Positions 22,414 through 34,060 of a DNA stretch of 64,000 nt are shown in pieces. The stretch lies in assembly GCA_029891345.1 (NCBI GenBank), contig CM057009.1:289364966-289428965 (forward strand), in the 5' to 3' direction. The position numbers and the translations under genes were made by a program. The first letter of the stretch is position 1; each line of letters opens with the position of its first letter. The notes beneath the pieces are model-generated. The model was given only the letters and a program-made list of their open reading frames with translations. It made no database searches and was not told the DNA's origin. The DNA is from Dryococelus australis (taxonomy: Eukaryota > Arthropoda > Insecta > Phasmatodea > Phasmatidae).

Positions 22414-23214
22414 CGCATAATTCTTAATCAAAGCCCCGCCTCTAATGCGCTAAGGGAACGAATGCGCACAGAGGAACGACAACATCCGCGAGGAGGGGCG
22501 AGTAAGATGGATAGGGCTCCGAACTAAGATACGCGACGCGCAGTCGGCGGATGACAAACCACTGAGATGCGGCTCATCCACTGGGCAGTGGGCTTGCCCT
22601 TTTGGCGTCTTCTGACGTGGGTTCGATTCAGGGTGAGTGCCTTCTTCAGTTACCTACCTTGCTGCTCGAATCCAAAAACCCTTCACGTCCTTCGTGACGA
22701 TCCCGACATACCGAGGCTCAAGTCAGGCGTGTTATATACATGCAAGATTGGATTGATTTTAAAAATATTTTCAACCCATTCATTCCCACATTAATTTAAT
22801 ATTTCTATCGTTGCAATTAAGACATTGTTTGGTGCGGGATGTACTTAAGTTGGTAAAGAATATATTTTGTCAATACAACCAATGATCTTTAGACGTAGTG
22901 TTTAGTGGTCGGAGGTATAAATCAGTAATTATGTAGAGCAACAGCTTGGTTGAAGAATGAGTTACCGCAAGGGAAAACCATTGAACACTGACCCTTGCAG
23001 AGTACTGCACCGATCAAATTTAACATTCCTCTACAACATAATGACGATTGTCCACACTGAATACGAATGAAAGGGCTGATGGCTTACAGAAGTTGTATAA
23101 CCCTAGATTCACTCCCTTACCCTATCCAACCTCTTCATGGCGGATGTCTCTAAATAGTAGAAAGGAAGACCCGCATAAATTAATAGTGTAAGGGACAGGG
23201 AATAGGTATGCACA
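22414..23214. other. Unannotated stretch with a tRNA-like box
   Basis: TGGGTTCGATTCAGG near 22,620 is B-box-like and may belong to another SINE starting near 22,567 (CGGCTCATCCACTGGGCAG). The rest shows nothing recognisable. Confidence 0.3.
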
Positions 23215-23470
23215 CAGAGGCGAAATGGTTGTGCGGCTCCCTTTAAATGGGAGTACCCAATCTCTGATTGTCTGCGCGAGGATCTGGAAACGGGTCTTGA
23301 GTCTGATTGGTTACTGCGTACTGCAAGATTTTTCCTTATTTGTGCCGGTTGGCGAGTATTTTACCAGGCGTTTATTGGCGAACGGAATTCCGACATGTTG
23401 CTCGATAGTGACGCCTTGTTGGTGGCGCGTGTCACAGGAGTTCGCGGAGTAAGCGGCTATTTCACCTCTG
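23215..23470 (+). mobile_element. MITE family F copy 4, best copy
   Basis: CAGAGGCGAAATGGTTGTGC at the left and AAGCGGCTATTTCACCTCTG at the right are inverted. The interior motifs CTCTGATTG, GTGACGCC and GAGTTCGCGGAGTAAGC occur in the same order in the copies near 1.34 and 6.9 kb. Confidence 0.65.
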
Positions 23471-23524
23471 TATCCTTAATTACTCTTTGCCAGAGCACTT
23501 GATTTTTATTGCTGGTTTATGAGA

Positions 23525-23761
23525 AGAAACCTGAAAAATTCGTGGATTCAATGACCTGCAGGCTAGACTCTACATTCTTATGTACAAACATGCCGATATC
23601 AACTGCACATTGGTTATCTGCTGTCACAGTGGAAGGCGACAATTGGACACCATTCTCCAGGAGGTGTACAACACTGTGTGGACGAATGGCTAAAGTTGTA
23701 TAAACCTGCGTGTTTTAATTCTAGCTCTTCTGAAAATGAAACCGCGAATTCTTCAGGTCTA
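23525..23761 (+). mobile_element. MITE family A copy 7
   Basis: AGAAACCTGAAAAATTCGTG at the left and CGCGAATTCTTCAGGTCTA at the right surround a well-conserved family interior. Confidence 0.85.
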
Positions 23762-24582
23762 TAGTTTTGAGATATACAGATAATGCCATATGGGGGAAGG
23801 TCCACACGAACATCTGAAACTCTTATATGTTTGTTTGCCGCCTTCCTTTGTATTGAATTATAACGCCTAATTATAGGGTATCTAGCAAACACTGATGTGT
23901 AAGGCTACGTGATCTCTGCGAGAAAGTTAATTACGCTCAGGCTGTATTTCAATATCCTACTTGCATCGGGGCAAATTCACTTTAATTATTGGCCAAGTGT
24001 ATTTGCGGGATAAAGTTTCCTAGATGACTAGGTCAATCAGAATTGTTTGTATCAATAATGAACTTCGGTGATTCGATAGTAGTGAGCTAAGACGATTAAC
24101 GATTCAAAGAGTCGAATCAGGAGTGTAAATCTCAGCTGAAGTGTTTCGGAGTTTAACTAGACGTACAACTTTTCCTCGAAGAATAGGTGCCGCTGCTAAC
24201 GGTCTAGCATTACTCTTGTGCATGACTCGATGTTCTCCGTACTTGGACAAGCCTCAGTGTTCCGGTCGGCCACACGGTTTTCGGGATTATTTTTTTCTCG
24301 TGATGCGGCGTGAACTCAGATGAGGTGTGGTTGGAATCGCCGCGATTTAAACGGGAGATTCCCGAGAAATCCAAACGGTGGTCTGGTCGCATGGTATGTA
24401 TTCGAACAGCGGTTGACACTAGTACCTAAGCAAGATACCTCCCTGGCGTATAGTTATTATACATTGTGCAGAAGCAAAACCTTGAGGTACGAAAGAATTG
24501 TTTCGAATGCTTTGTGGATTTTGTGTGTCGAAAGCTGGGAGGTATGAGATATAATGAAAAATACCGATAATTATTAATATCA
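23762..24582. other. Degraded MITE B-like stretch and unannotated DNA
   Basis: 23.9-24.16 kb contains scattered family B motifs (AGGTCAATCAGAATTG, AGGCTGTATTTCAATATCC) but no ends. Frames at 24.1-24.6 kb have no recognisable domain. Confidence 0.3.
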
Positions 24583-24796
24583 TCATTTTGGGTCAAGATA
24601 ACATTCAAAACGCATGCGTTTATATAACTTAGCCATTGGTCCACACAGTGTTTGACACCTCCTGGAAAACGGTGTACAATTGTCGCCTTCCACTGTGACA
24701 GCAGACAACCAATGTGCTGTTGAAATCGGCATATTTATACATAAGACTCTATTGTCTACCTTAAGGTCATTGAACTCGCGAATTTTCCAGGTCTCT
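24583..24796 (-). mobile_element. MITE family A copy 8 (one end lost)
   Basis: The family interior is intact from AACATTCAAAACGCATGCG to the right end GCGAATTTTCCAGGTCTCTA; the outermost left end is missing. Confidence 0.75.
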
Positions 24797-25972
24797 ATTA
24801 ATAGGTAAAAAGAAAGAGTCATACAAAAGGTTCACAGTTGTAGGTGCACTAAACTGGTAGGCGATAAAGAAGTGAAAAAATAAATGAAGATCGCCAAGAA
24901 TTTTCTGATCGTTGATAGAATTGGAGACTGACGAAAGGAAACTGCTTGTAACAGGGATGTCAGGTGAACGAAATTCGGTTGAGGTACTTCTGCTGACGTT
25001 TGCGCAGTTACGACTCATGTCTACTCTAACCTGACTCTATGCATCGCCACGCCACGTTTTTGGAAACATGGTGGGTCAATGGCAAGACTCCAAGGCTGCC
25101 GTCTAGAGCAAGATCTTATCAGCGTGTCCACAGAGCCGAGTTGTCCACCCAGAGATCGATGTGTTCAGTGCACTTATCACATCTACCAGTTGATATGGAA
25201 TCAACTCCAACAACTATCCTACTTCTACTATGCCAGTTCTTTAATTAAATTAAATAACATATCAAAATATTTATGACGCCGGTTTTATCTCAAAATGTTC
25301 AAAATTGAATTAATTATCAACTAAAGATTTTTCTTCCAAACGAAATGAAAATTTTCTGAGTTACCTAATAAGAAGCTACGATGGCTAGGTTAAGTGAATT
25401 TTAATATTTACTGAGGTATAGAATAAGCAGTCTCTTACTTCCTAATATTTTAACATGTTGTAACAGGTGTCGAATATAGCTGTGTGGTGTACACATGCGT
25501 TGTGGCGCAAAAGGCGCCCTATTCCAAGTTTGATCAAGAGAGCATTGCGGGATATTGTCATTATAAGCAGTTGAGAAGGCAGTCGATATGTGAACACGAA
25601 ACAGTTTTTAAATGGTTATTGGCATTCTTAAGGAAACGCTGCGAATGCAGCACAGTGTCCGTAATTTATTATACTATATATGTTTCGTAAGAATGTGTCG
25701 TAATAATTTCGCATACACAAAATAATCTCAAAACACACCATAAAAAGTATCGGAACAGAAGCTCTCATCAACGTAATTGAAACCTACACTTAAACATCTA
25801 AGTGTATATAACTGAATGTGATTTTGAGATTGGCAATGAAAATAAAACATTTGACGGCTGAACGGACACTGGCGTATGTATGAAATATTGTGGGTTCGAA
25901 CCCTTGAAATGGTGTTAAACGACTGTTTCTAACATTTTCCTGCCCAAAATTCGACAAGGTACAACTAACTCC
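24797..25972. other. Unannotated stretch
   Basis: Several short frames (for example near 25.04-25.28 and 25.48-25.69 kb) lack recognisable domains. A B-box-like GTGGGTTCGAACCC lies at about 25,889. Confidence 0.3.
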
Positions 25973-26394
25973 ACTGTATGTTTTTCACGGTTAGCTGAAC
26001 CATTTTAAAATCAACCTTTGAAACTGGTCACTGCGCTACCTGTGTGTATGGCAACGAGCACAGTGAATGGCATGCGTCCAGTTAAATTCGCAACCCCGAA
26101 GGGAAGAAATTCCAAGTGGTAACGTTGAATAAAAAAGCTAAGTAAATATTAATGAACGCTGAAATTCATTATTTTTCAATACATTTGTTCAATGCTCGCT
26201 ACTGGAAGCATTAGCAAATTCGTAAAATATTCACTTCCTCAGTAATCTCACAATTTCACTCGACCGACGCATGAATAAAGTGATCAGTCTTATGACGAGG
26301 TCAGTATTACGCATTATGAAGAATGGACGATGTGCATACAAATAGATCTTAAGAAGGTCTTTCGAAAGTGCTCACTTTACCTTGAACGACCTAG
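25973..26394. mobile_element. MITE family C, long form (degraded)
   Basis: The left end TTTTTCACGGTTAGCTGAAC is degraded; the right end TCGAAAGTGCTCACTTTACC is clear. The interior GTGGTAACGTTGAATAAAAA and GACGCATGAATAAAGTGAT match the long copies at 7.05 and 35.66 kb. Confidence 0.55.
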
Positions 26395-27533
26395 TCTCAG
26401 TGAGCATTTATGTAATTTCCCACACCTCATCTCACACGTTGAGACAATAGTTACACTTCGATTACTTCTGCGCATATATTGTTATATATATTTTTATATA
26501 CAAGTAGTTAACTTTCCTACAGGCATCGGCAATTATTTCTTAAACAATTTTGCTTATGATGTACGTGCATAAACGTTTTGATGTCAAATTCAGCCAATCT
26601 TCAGTGTCCACAAATATTAAGGAAACTTATCGTGTGAGCACGACTATGTCTATGTTGGTGTTCGATGTCGCACCAGAATTGTTCGTTTATTACTGGTTAC
26701 TGCATTGATCCTGGAAGCGAAGGGACGATAATGCAACTCTAGTTGCCACTGCTGCCGTACAGTTTGTCACTTTGCAATATTCGCAACATTTATAATGAAT
26801 GTATGGAAAGTGATAATTCGTGCTCATACACACATAGACGAAAGTATCAGTAGTATAACAGCACACATTCTTCAAGTTTCTGGTCAATATCATCAATAAT
26901 TAAAAATGTCCGGTGAGTAATACTATAAATATGGGCTTTACATTCTCCTTGGGTATGGCATAAATGTTTTCAATTGTTTTCCACTATGCTTATAAATACG
27001 AAATTCACATAGTACTTTATATGCGCTGAGTGCCAACGATACATATTTACAAAGTCTCATGGCAGTATCTTAAATGGTTACTTAATAACTATCAACTGTG
27101 CTTATAATTATAAATACCCATTTTTGTCGACATTATACTCTATCAGGGAAGTCAACAACGCACATGAACCAAGTTGTAAGTCAACATCATCAATGAGTAC
27201 TTTACGAAGAGCAAGTATGCTGGTAAGTATGGAATACACACATATGCCCTACATTAAGTGTCACCTAATTTTTGCGAAGAGAGTTCTACGCAAGCTACAT
27301 TACAATAGCCTTCGTGGACTCCTACAAATTTCCTTTGATTATTCGCCTCGTGCTCCTGTATGAAGGCTGGTATTCGTCTGGGTCGATACGAATTTGATCA
27401 CTGCGGGTATGAAAGTCTTTGATTCCTGAACAGGAACATAAAACACATAACATTTAAAACTGTCCAATCCCGAAAGCAGATATGAGCTAGAAGTGTTTTG
27501 AAATAAATTGTACAGGACATCTTTTCGCTAATG
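26395..27533. other. Unannotated AT-rich stretch
   Basis: I see only short frames without domains and weak family B-like fragments near 27.3-27.5 kb. Confidence 0.4.
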
Positions 27534-27770
27534 TCTGCTATTCACGGTAAAGTGAGCACTTTTAAAAGTCCTCTCATTTGGAATAATAGCAAATAAATAC
27601 ATTTTATTTTAGCCTTTGACGTTGACTTCCTTGTGCCGTGAAATATAAACACTGTGTGTATTACTCACGTGGCAATATTTATTTTAAAATGTGGCTTAGG
27701 ATAAAAAAAATGGCTGAAAGGAAAAATTAACTAGGGCCCCAAAAATGCTCACTTTATCATGAATAGCCTT
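27534..27770. mobile_element. MITE family C copy 3
   Basis: TCTGCTATTCACGGTAAAGT at the left and the complementary CTTTATCATGAATAGCCTT at the right; the interior matches the next copy at 28.53 kb. Confidence 0.8.
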
Positions 27771-28218
27771 TATCAGGGGTGACAACTACACGTACATAGC
27801 AAATATCACGTCGATATCACGAATGGTTTGGAAATGGCAGCAATGCACGTTTGAGCTGTATTTCTGAATATAGACTCTCTGGTGCAGGCGCAAAATCACA
27901 GGTCTGAGGAGGTCGATGAATGTCAGTTGTGTCATTCTCTTTCCCACATGAGTGTCGGTATCGATAAAAAAAATAAACAAAAAAATAAGAATGATTTGTT
28001 TGACCGACATGTCCCTTTGTTAGCCCGACTGTACCGTGTATGTAGATCAATGTTCTCGCATCATGTCGAGAGTGCACCCGTGTTTTCCACATTAATTGTG
28101 TTGATGTGTCGTTGTTTCCATGTACCCGCAGGTACCACGATATGTTACATTTAAACGATCTACTTCCTCGCATGTTAGGTCAGTATCGTTACCATCCTTA
28201 AGCTCACATCAAATTTTA
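27771..28218. other. Unannotated stretch
   Basis: Overlapping frames on both strands (27.8-28.17 kb) have no recognisable domain; coding potential is unsupported. Confidence 0.35.
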
Positions 28219-28485
28219 GGAGGCCGCGGTGGTGTAGCGGCAAGAGCACTCACCTCCTGCCAAGGCTAAACGGATTAATTTCCTGGCGGGGTCACTTAAG
28301 GATTTTCGTACGTGGGAATCGTGCCGGACGAAGCCGCTGGTCGCGGGTTTCCTCAGGGATCTTCCATTTACTCCGCCCTTGCATTCCGGTGCCGTGCCAT
28401 ACTCACCCCGCTTCACCTTGATCGGCTCTCAGGGCCTCGCTTTTAAGAGCCGCCCAAATCTCTCTTCTCAACTCCCTCAGTTCTA
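28219..28485 (+). mobile_element. SINE1 copy e
   Basis: GAGGCCGCGGTGGTGTAGCG is the tRNA-like head. The body includes GGGAATCGTGCCGGACGAAG and the conserved AAGAGCCGCCCAAATCTC. The B-box region (AACGGATTAATTTCC) is mutated. Confidence 0.75.
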
Positions 28486-28527
28486 TTTTCGCTAAAGGAT
28501 GATTGTAACTACTATGCGCCTTATTTA

Positions 28528-28766
28528 TAGGCTATTCACGGTAAAGAGAGCACTTTCAGAAGCCATCTCGTTTGGAATAATAGTCAATATATATAGTTTA
28601 TTTTAGCCTTAGACATTACCTTCCGAGTGTGGTCAGATTTTCACTTTGTATTTATTAATTATATGGCAATATTTATTTGAAAAAAAGTGGTTTTAAGGAT
28701 AGGAAATGGCTGAAATGAAAAAGTAACTAGGGACTCAAAAGTGCTCACTATACCGTGAACAGCCTA
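28528..28766. mobile_element. MITE family C copy 4
   Basis: TAGGCTATTCACGGTAAAGA at the left and CTATACCGTGAACAGCCTA at the right. About 239 bp, non-coding. Confidence 0.8.
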
Positions 28767-29203
28767 AACCTACCCGTGAACCAGACGTTCAGAACAGGAG
28801 TAACTTAATTCTAATAATCACAGTCAAATACCGCAATATTTTCACCACGAAGTCACTCGGCCAATAACTATGGATCAGCAAATTTCAAAAGTTCTATCTG
28901 ACAGTACGCTATACTTAAACGATGTGTGTACATTCGAGTGGATCTCATTAGTTTATTGGCTTCTGCTCTAGAGAGTACCTTATTTTTCTTCGGAATTGGT
29001 TGCAAGTTAATGGATAAGTCTACTCTTAATTGACTTTTACTAGCTCGTGGTCTCGCAATGCACTTCAAACCAACTGTATACGAGTAGATAGGGACGCCGT
29101 ATTTTCATGAAGGAAAAAAACCTCCACGCATGCAAATCTTGAGTATTTTTCAGAAATAGGATTTAGTTATTATGCTGTTAACAACAGAAAATACCATCTA
29201 AAT

Positions 29204-29580
29204 TCTATTCGCGGTAACGTCGCACTTTTGAATCAAACCTTTGAAAAGCACCCCATATATGACGTGTTTCCTCGTTTCCTAAATATAGTATTTTTTAACA
29301 CATATTTTATACCAGTGTTATCGAAAATTTACCATATTTTGGTTAAGTTAAATTTTTATTATATTTTTATCTGTAAATGAAAATATTTGATTTTTTATTA
29401 ATACGAGTAAAACAGTGTGAAAACAAGTGCGTTAGTAATGCCTATTAAAGAATAGTTGTTATGTAAAATATTATTATGCTGAGTGGGTAAGAATTTGCCG
29501 CGACACCCCTCTGGCGGAGGAATATCCTGTAAGTAAACTTAAGCAGGGCTTCAGTAAAGTTGGAAGTAACCGTGAATAGA
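29204..29580. mobile_element. MITE family C variant
   Basis: CTATTCGCGGTAACGTCGC at the left and AACCGTGAATAG at the right fit family C ends. The interior is long and AT-rich with no coding frame. Confidence 0.5.
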
Positions 29581-30189
29581 ATATAATGAGGGAAAACCCT
29601 CAAGTGTCAGATTTGTCTCGTGTTGCTGAGACTATATTTAGTCATCTCATAAACAGTTGCTGCCACTAACATCAAACATGAACACTTTTTTTTCCTCTCG
29701 TGATATACGAAAGAGCATTATAGTGACACTTGTACACACCGAAACTATAAGTTGGGTTTTTTTTTTATAGCCTAGAATTCTTCACGTATTTGCCACAGAA
29801 AGTGTTAATACACAGTGTATGTTCATAAGTGAATTTTAATATTTCCGTTTTGGTAATGCTGCAGGAGAAACTGAAAAGTGTTGTTTTTAAGCGTTAAAGC
29901 GGTATGTATTAAAAGGAAATTTAACGCTGCTAAAGTTCTACTTTCAGGGTCTTTCTCCACCTCATGCAAACGAAGATTAATTGTGCCTATAAAAATATAC
30001 ACATAATACAAGGCGCTGCATTCGTGTGCACTCAACTTTAATACTTAATATTTTGCATAAGAATTATTTCTTACGAGGAGTTACCAACCAAGCAATCACA
30101 ATCTGTCGGCAATGTATCGGCAAATTGTCGGCCGATAAGTATATTGTCGGCAACTGTCGTTTCAATGCCAGAAAATAGCCATTTGGCAA
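29581..30189. other. Unannotated stretch
   Basis: A cluster of TGTCGGC-type short motifs lies at about 30.10-30.15 kb; otherwise nothing recognisable. Confidence 0.35.
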
Positions 30190-30357
30190 CGGCGTGGCGT
30201 CTTTTTTGAGACAGCATGTTTGCCGTTAGAAAAATACAACGGCCCACTGTATTTTCTGGGATAACAGATGAATATAACCAAAATTATGTCGACGTGATAC
30301 CTCACAGCCAACATGTCACCAATAGTAAAAATTATATTCTTGCCCGATTCCGATATA

Positions 30358-30928
30358 CACTAGCTACCAAAAATTAATTGGGCACCTGTCCACAATGTTT
30401 GCTCGGTGGTTGTCACCCCGTTAGAATCTCGTAGAGCCACCTCTTGCCACTATAACAGCAGCCATCCTGTCTGGCATGCTCCCTACGAGTGTTTGCAGGA
30501 CATCCACGGGGATTCGTCGCCATTCCTCTTGCAACCATTCCATTAGTTGAGCAATGGATTTTGCCCGCGCCTGACGAGTCCTCACCCGGTGATACAATTC
30601 GTCCCAAAGATGTTCTGTAAGTGTTGAGGTCGGGGCTCTGGGCGGGTCAGTCCAATCGGCAAACATTGTTGTCGGCGTACAACTGCATAGTAGCCCTTGA
30701 AACATGGCGCCTGGCATTTTCATCCTGGAAATAACACGGGTCCATTCCGTAAAAAACGCCACAATGGTAAGAGCATTTTATTATCCAGAATGTTACAATA
30801 TGCCTCTGTGATCATGCTACCATGGAAAAACACCAGCGGTCCTACGCCAAAGTCCATGAAACACAAGTCAACTGACATACTGAATTACCTATCTTCACGG
30901 GTGTCCAATTACTTTAAGGTAGTTAGTG
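30358..30928 (-). mobile_element. Internally deleted Tc1-like element with TA target site
   Basis: The 571-bp element begins CACTAGCTACCAAAAATTAA and ends with the imperfect complement TAATTACTTTAAGG-type sequence closing in AGTTAGTG; a TA dinucleotide lies on each side. It keeps only the 3' part of a transposase gene on the minus strand. The empty site is present in the next tandem repeat copy at about 31,257-31,269. Confidence 0.9.
30421..30762 (-). pseudogene. Tc1-like transposase C-terminal fragment
   Basis: The minus-strand frame contains TEHLWDELYHRVRTRQ, which aligns with the NPIEHLWDEL region around the catalytic Glu of Tc1-like transposases. It ends with the family-typical sequence MPDRMAAVIVARGGSTRF. 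The DNA-binding domain and both catalytic Asp regions are absent, so it is not functional. Confidence 0.85.
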
Positions 30929-31485
30929 TAGCATCTTTATTTTTTCGGTAAGTTGACCATCATCTTATTTATTCCGGCCTGCTAACGTTTTCGAGATATG
31001 GCTATTTATCACAATAAAGATACACCTATGATGTGTTTCTGCCGACAAACTTTTGTAAAGTGTTTTGAATAGGTAACACGTTAGCAAGCTGTTAACAACA
31101 TAACGTCTTTTTTGAGAGGGTATGTTTGCCGTTAGAAAAAATACAACGGCCTGCTGTATTTTTTTGGACAACAGATGGAAATAACCTAAATTATGTCGAC
31201 GTGATATCTCACAGTACACATGTCGCCAATAGCAAAAATTATATTCAGGCCCAATTCCGATATAGCATCTTTATTTTTTCGGTAAGCTGGCCGTAATCTT
31301 ATTTATTCCGGCATGCTATCGTTTTCGAGACATGGCTCTTTATCACAATAAAGATACAAATATGATGTCTTTTTGGCGACAAACTTTTTCAAAGTGTATT
31401 TTGAATAGGCAAGATGTTAGTTAGCTGTTAATGGCACGATGTCTTTCTTGAGACCATGTGTGAACCGTTAGCGTGTTTATTTTCA

Positions 31486-31692
31486 TGTTCATTTATGTGT
31501 CACGTGGTAGCCCATGGTATTTTTTACTTTGATTTTTTTTCCCTTTGTACAACCATCCGACAGATGTATTAAAAACTAACAAAAACTATTTTTTTGCAAG
31601 CCTTTGAAGAAACGAAAAAAACACTTTTTAAATAATCAGTATTTTAAAACTATCTGCTATAGTGTCATGGAATTTATACATCCATTTATAAT
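31486..31692. other. AT-rich DNA left of the palindrome
   Basis: No recognisable feature; this sequence has no counterpart beyond 54,296, which marks the outer end of the inverted repeat. Confidence 0.6.
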
Positions 31693-32709
31693 AATTTGTG
31701 TCATGATAAATTAAAAATTCCTGGAGAGTAACACAAGGGTCTTATGTTCGAATCCCGCACTCGGCAAGCAAGAAAATCATATATTATAATGTGTTGAGAA
31801 GTAAATGAAATAAATATATATAAAGAGGAAATATCAGATACTAAAATTTTTTATCGAATAGATAAGGTTTTTTCATGGTTATACTGCTTATTTCAGGACA
31901 TCATGCCGTTGCATGCCCGGCATCGTAATGGCATCCAATCATCGTAGGCCCGGCTTCTTTCCCCCATCAAGCCATCCCAGGCTCAGCATCTTGCCGCCAT
32001 CCAGCCGTCGCAGGCCCAGTGACTTGCCGCCATATAGTCGTCACGGGCCCGGTGCCTTCCCACCATCCAGCAGCCGCAGGCCCGGCGTTTTGCCACCATA
32101 CAGCCGCCGCAGTCCCTGCGTCTTGCCGCCATCCAGCCGTCGCAGGCCCGGTGTCATGCCGCCATCCAGCTATCGCAGGCCCGGCGTCTGGCCGCCATAC
32201 AGCCATCGCAAGGCTCGGCATCTTTCCGCCATCCAGCCGTCGCAGGCCTGGTATCTTGCCGACATCCAGCCTCCACAGACCCGGCGTCTTGCCGCCATCC
32301 AGCCGCCGTAGACCCGGCGTCTTGCCGCTATCCAGCCATCGCAGGCCCGGCGTCTTGCTGCCATCCTCCAACCACCGCAGACCCGGCTTCTTGCTACCAT
32401 ACAGCCGTCGCAGGCCCGGCGTCTTGCCGCCATCCAACCGTCGTAAGGCCCGGCGTCTTGATGCCATCCAGCCGCCGCAGGCCCGGGGTTTTCCCGCCAT
32501 CCAACCTTCGCAAACCCGGCGTCTTGCCACCATCCAGCCGTCGCAGGCCCACCGTCTTGCCGCCATCCAGCAGCCGCAGGCCTGGCGTCTTGCAGCCAAA
32601 TATCTGGCCCTCTTCCGGCATAACACAGCGGCCTAACCTCATCTGGCCGGAGATTGTCGGCTATCTTTTACCGCCCCGATTCCGGCCCGTAATTTTCGTA
32701 TTTGTTGGG
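31693..32709 (+). mobile_element. tRNA-headed minisatellite element, copy 1
   Basis: The outer end carries a tRNA T-arm-like GTTCGAATCCCGCACTCGG at about 31,747. A 33-bp minisatellite follows (31,915-32,620), and the inner end is CGTATTTGTTGGG. The inner boundary is supported by the copies ending at 53,656 and 63,291. It is non-coding and probably a composite SINE-like element; the class is not established. Confidence 0.7.
31915..32620. repeat. 33-bp minisatellite, about 21 units
   Basis: The unit contains GCCGCCATCCAGCCGTCGCA followed by GGCCCGGCGTCTT, repeated with small changes. Because 33 is divisible by three, several frames stay open on both strands and give 11-residue repeats (such as GLRRLDGGKTP). 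They are by-products and not proteins. The matching arm has only about three units. Confidence 0.95.
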
Positions 32710-33369
32710 AAGACATCTATTTACTGTCTGATTTATTCATGACATTTTATGACTTATATATATATAATTTAAGTTAATTTCAATGTTACCAATAGTAAGA
32801 TACTTTTATGTTAACAGAAGTATAACACGAAATGAAAACGCGAAGTCAAGAAATCATGAGAAATAAGAACTCAAATATGCTTAAAATTTTTAATTTTGAT
32901 GTTATGACGTTCTGCAACAAAAAAAAAATAATCTACAATTTGCATTCGCTGCTCGTTTGTTTCATTCTCTCTCAATTTTAGAGATTTCTTTTACCGAATA
33001 TGAGAAGCTTGAATTACGATATTCTACTAATTTCTGAAAAACATTTTTTAACATATTAATATTACACGTTGAGCATTTATCCAAAAATAGATTTATTGCA
33101 TTTACATTATCACAATTTAGAACAATCATTTATGTGTTTTTGGAATAAGGATTAGGTCCTGAAGAATGTTTTGCATTTCTTTAAATTGTTGCACACAATT
33201 TTTTTCCCCTACGTTTTAATCACAGCTGTTCTAAAATTATTTATAATCACTTTTTCTAACCGACCTTAACATTAGGACGACGCCTTTCCGCTTTCTTTGA
33301 TTATCAGGAAACTGTTTGGGTCACTATGTTTTGTTAGTTGTGATTTTGACCTGCGATAATACACTAAGT

Positions 33370-33623
33370 GTCGGATGAGTGAAGAAATATAGGCGGCTCT
33401 TAACAGCGAGGTGCTGAGAGCAGATGAGGGTGATTGAGGAGAGTATGGGGCATCGCCGGAATGAAAAGACAGGGGACACGTAAATCACGGAGAAAACCCT
33501 CCGACCAGCGGCATCGTCCGGTAAGATTACCGCACGCAAACATCCGGCATTGACCCGGCCGGGCATTGAACCGGTTCGCCTTGGTGAAAGGCGATAAGCT
33601 AACCGCTCATACACCGCGACCCC
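33370..33623 (-). mobile_element. SINE1 copy f, left arm
   Basis: Minus-strand B-box region GAACCGGTTCAATGCCC and body GCATCGTCCGG complement, ending near AAGAGCCGCCTATATTTC. The same insertion is at 52,379-52,632 in the other arm, so it predates the duplication. Confidence 0.8.
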
Positions 33624-34060
33624 AACTAACTATATAATATGAACAGAATTTCCAGGATCAATACGACTGACGAACTTCTAGAGGCGATGGGTGATGTAAA
33701 GAGGAACAACTTTTCTCAGAGAGCGGATGTCCGGAGTAGCTAATTTGAGACGTAATGCGTAGTTGTAAAGAAGTTCCATGCGCCTGTGAGGTACACATTG
33801 CTATAGGCGCGTAACACAAATCTCATGTCGATCATGTAGTCATATGTAGCCAGTGAATATGAGGGCCAGTTACAGACCCTCGCCTCTGTCTCATGGACTG
33901 ACGATAAGGTAGACAACGTATTCGACTACTGCGCATGTACCCAAAACTAACATACCCCAAAGGAACACAACAGTCAAAGACACATGGTCAACACTGATGA
34001 ACGTGTTGGTTTATGTCTTGATTTTTTAATGACAAACACTATTGCTATATTAATTAAATA

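Larger units (their letters stand above)
30190..31485. repeat. 334-bp tandem repeat, 2.1 copies
   Basis: Copy 1 is split (about 30,190-30,357 and 30,929-31,097), copy 2 is about 31,098-31,431, and a partial copy 3 starts near 31,432. Shared landmarks are CGTCTTTTTTGAGA, AATTATGTCGACGTGATA, GCATCTTTATTTTTTCGGTA and TTATCACAATAAAGATAC. Removing the Tc1 insertion from copy 1 gives a period of about 334 bp. It is non-coding. Confidence 0.85.

Noticed and set aside
31915-32620. Possible CRISPR-like array
   Set aside because: Units are contiguous with no unique spacers, and the context is animal DNA; it is a minisatellite.
31967-32636. Frames of 205 and 219 codons on opposite strands at the minisatellite
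   Set aside because: They are produced by a 33-bp tandem unit with few stops; open in several frames on both strands at once, so not evidence of a protein.
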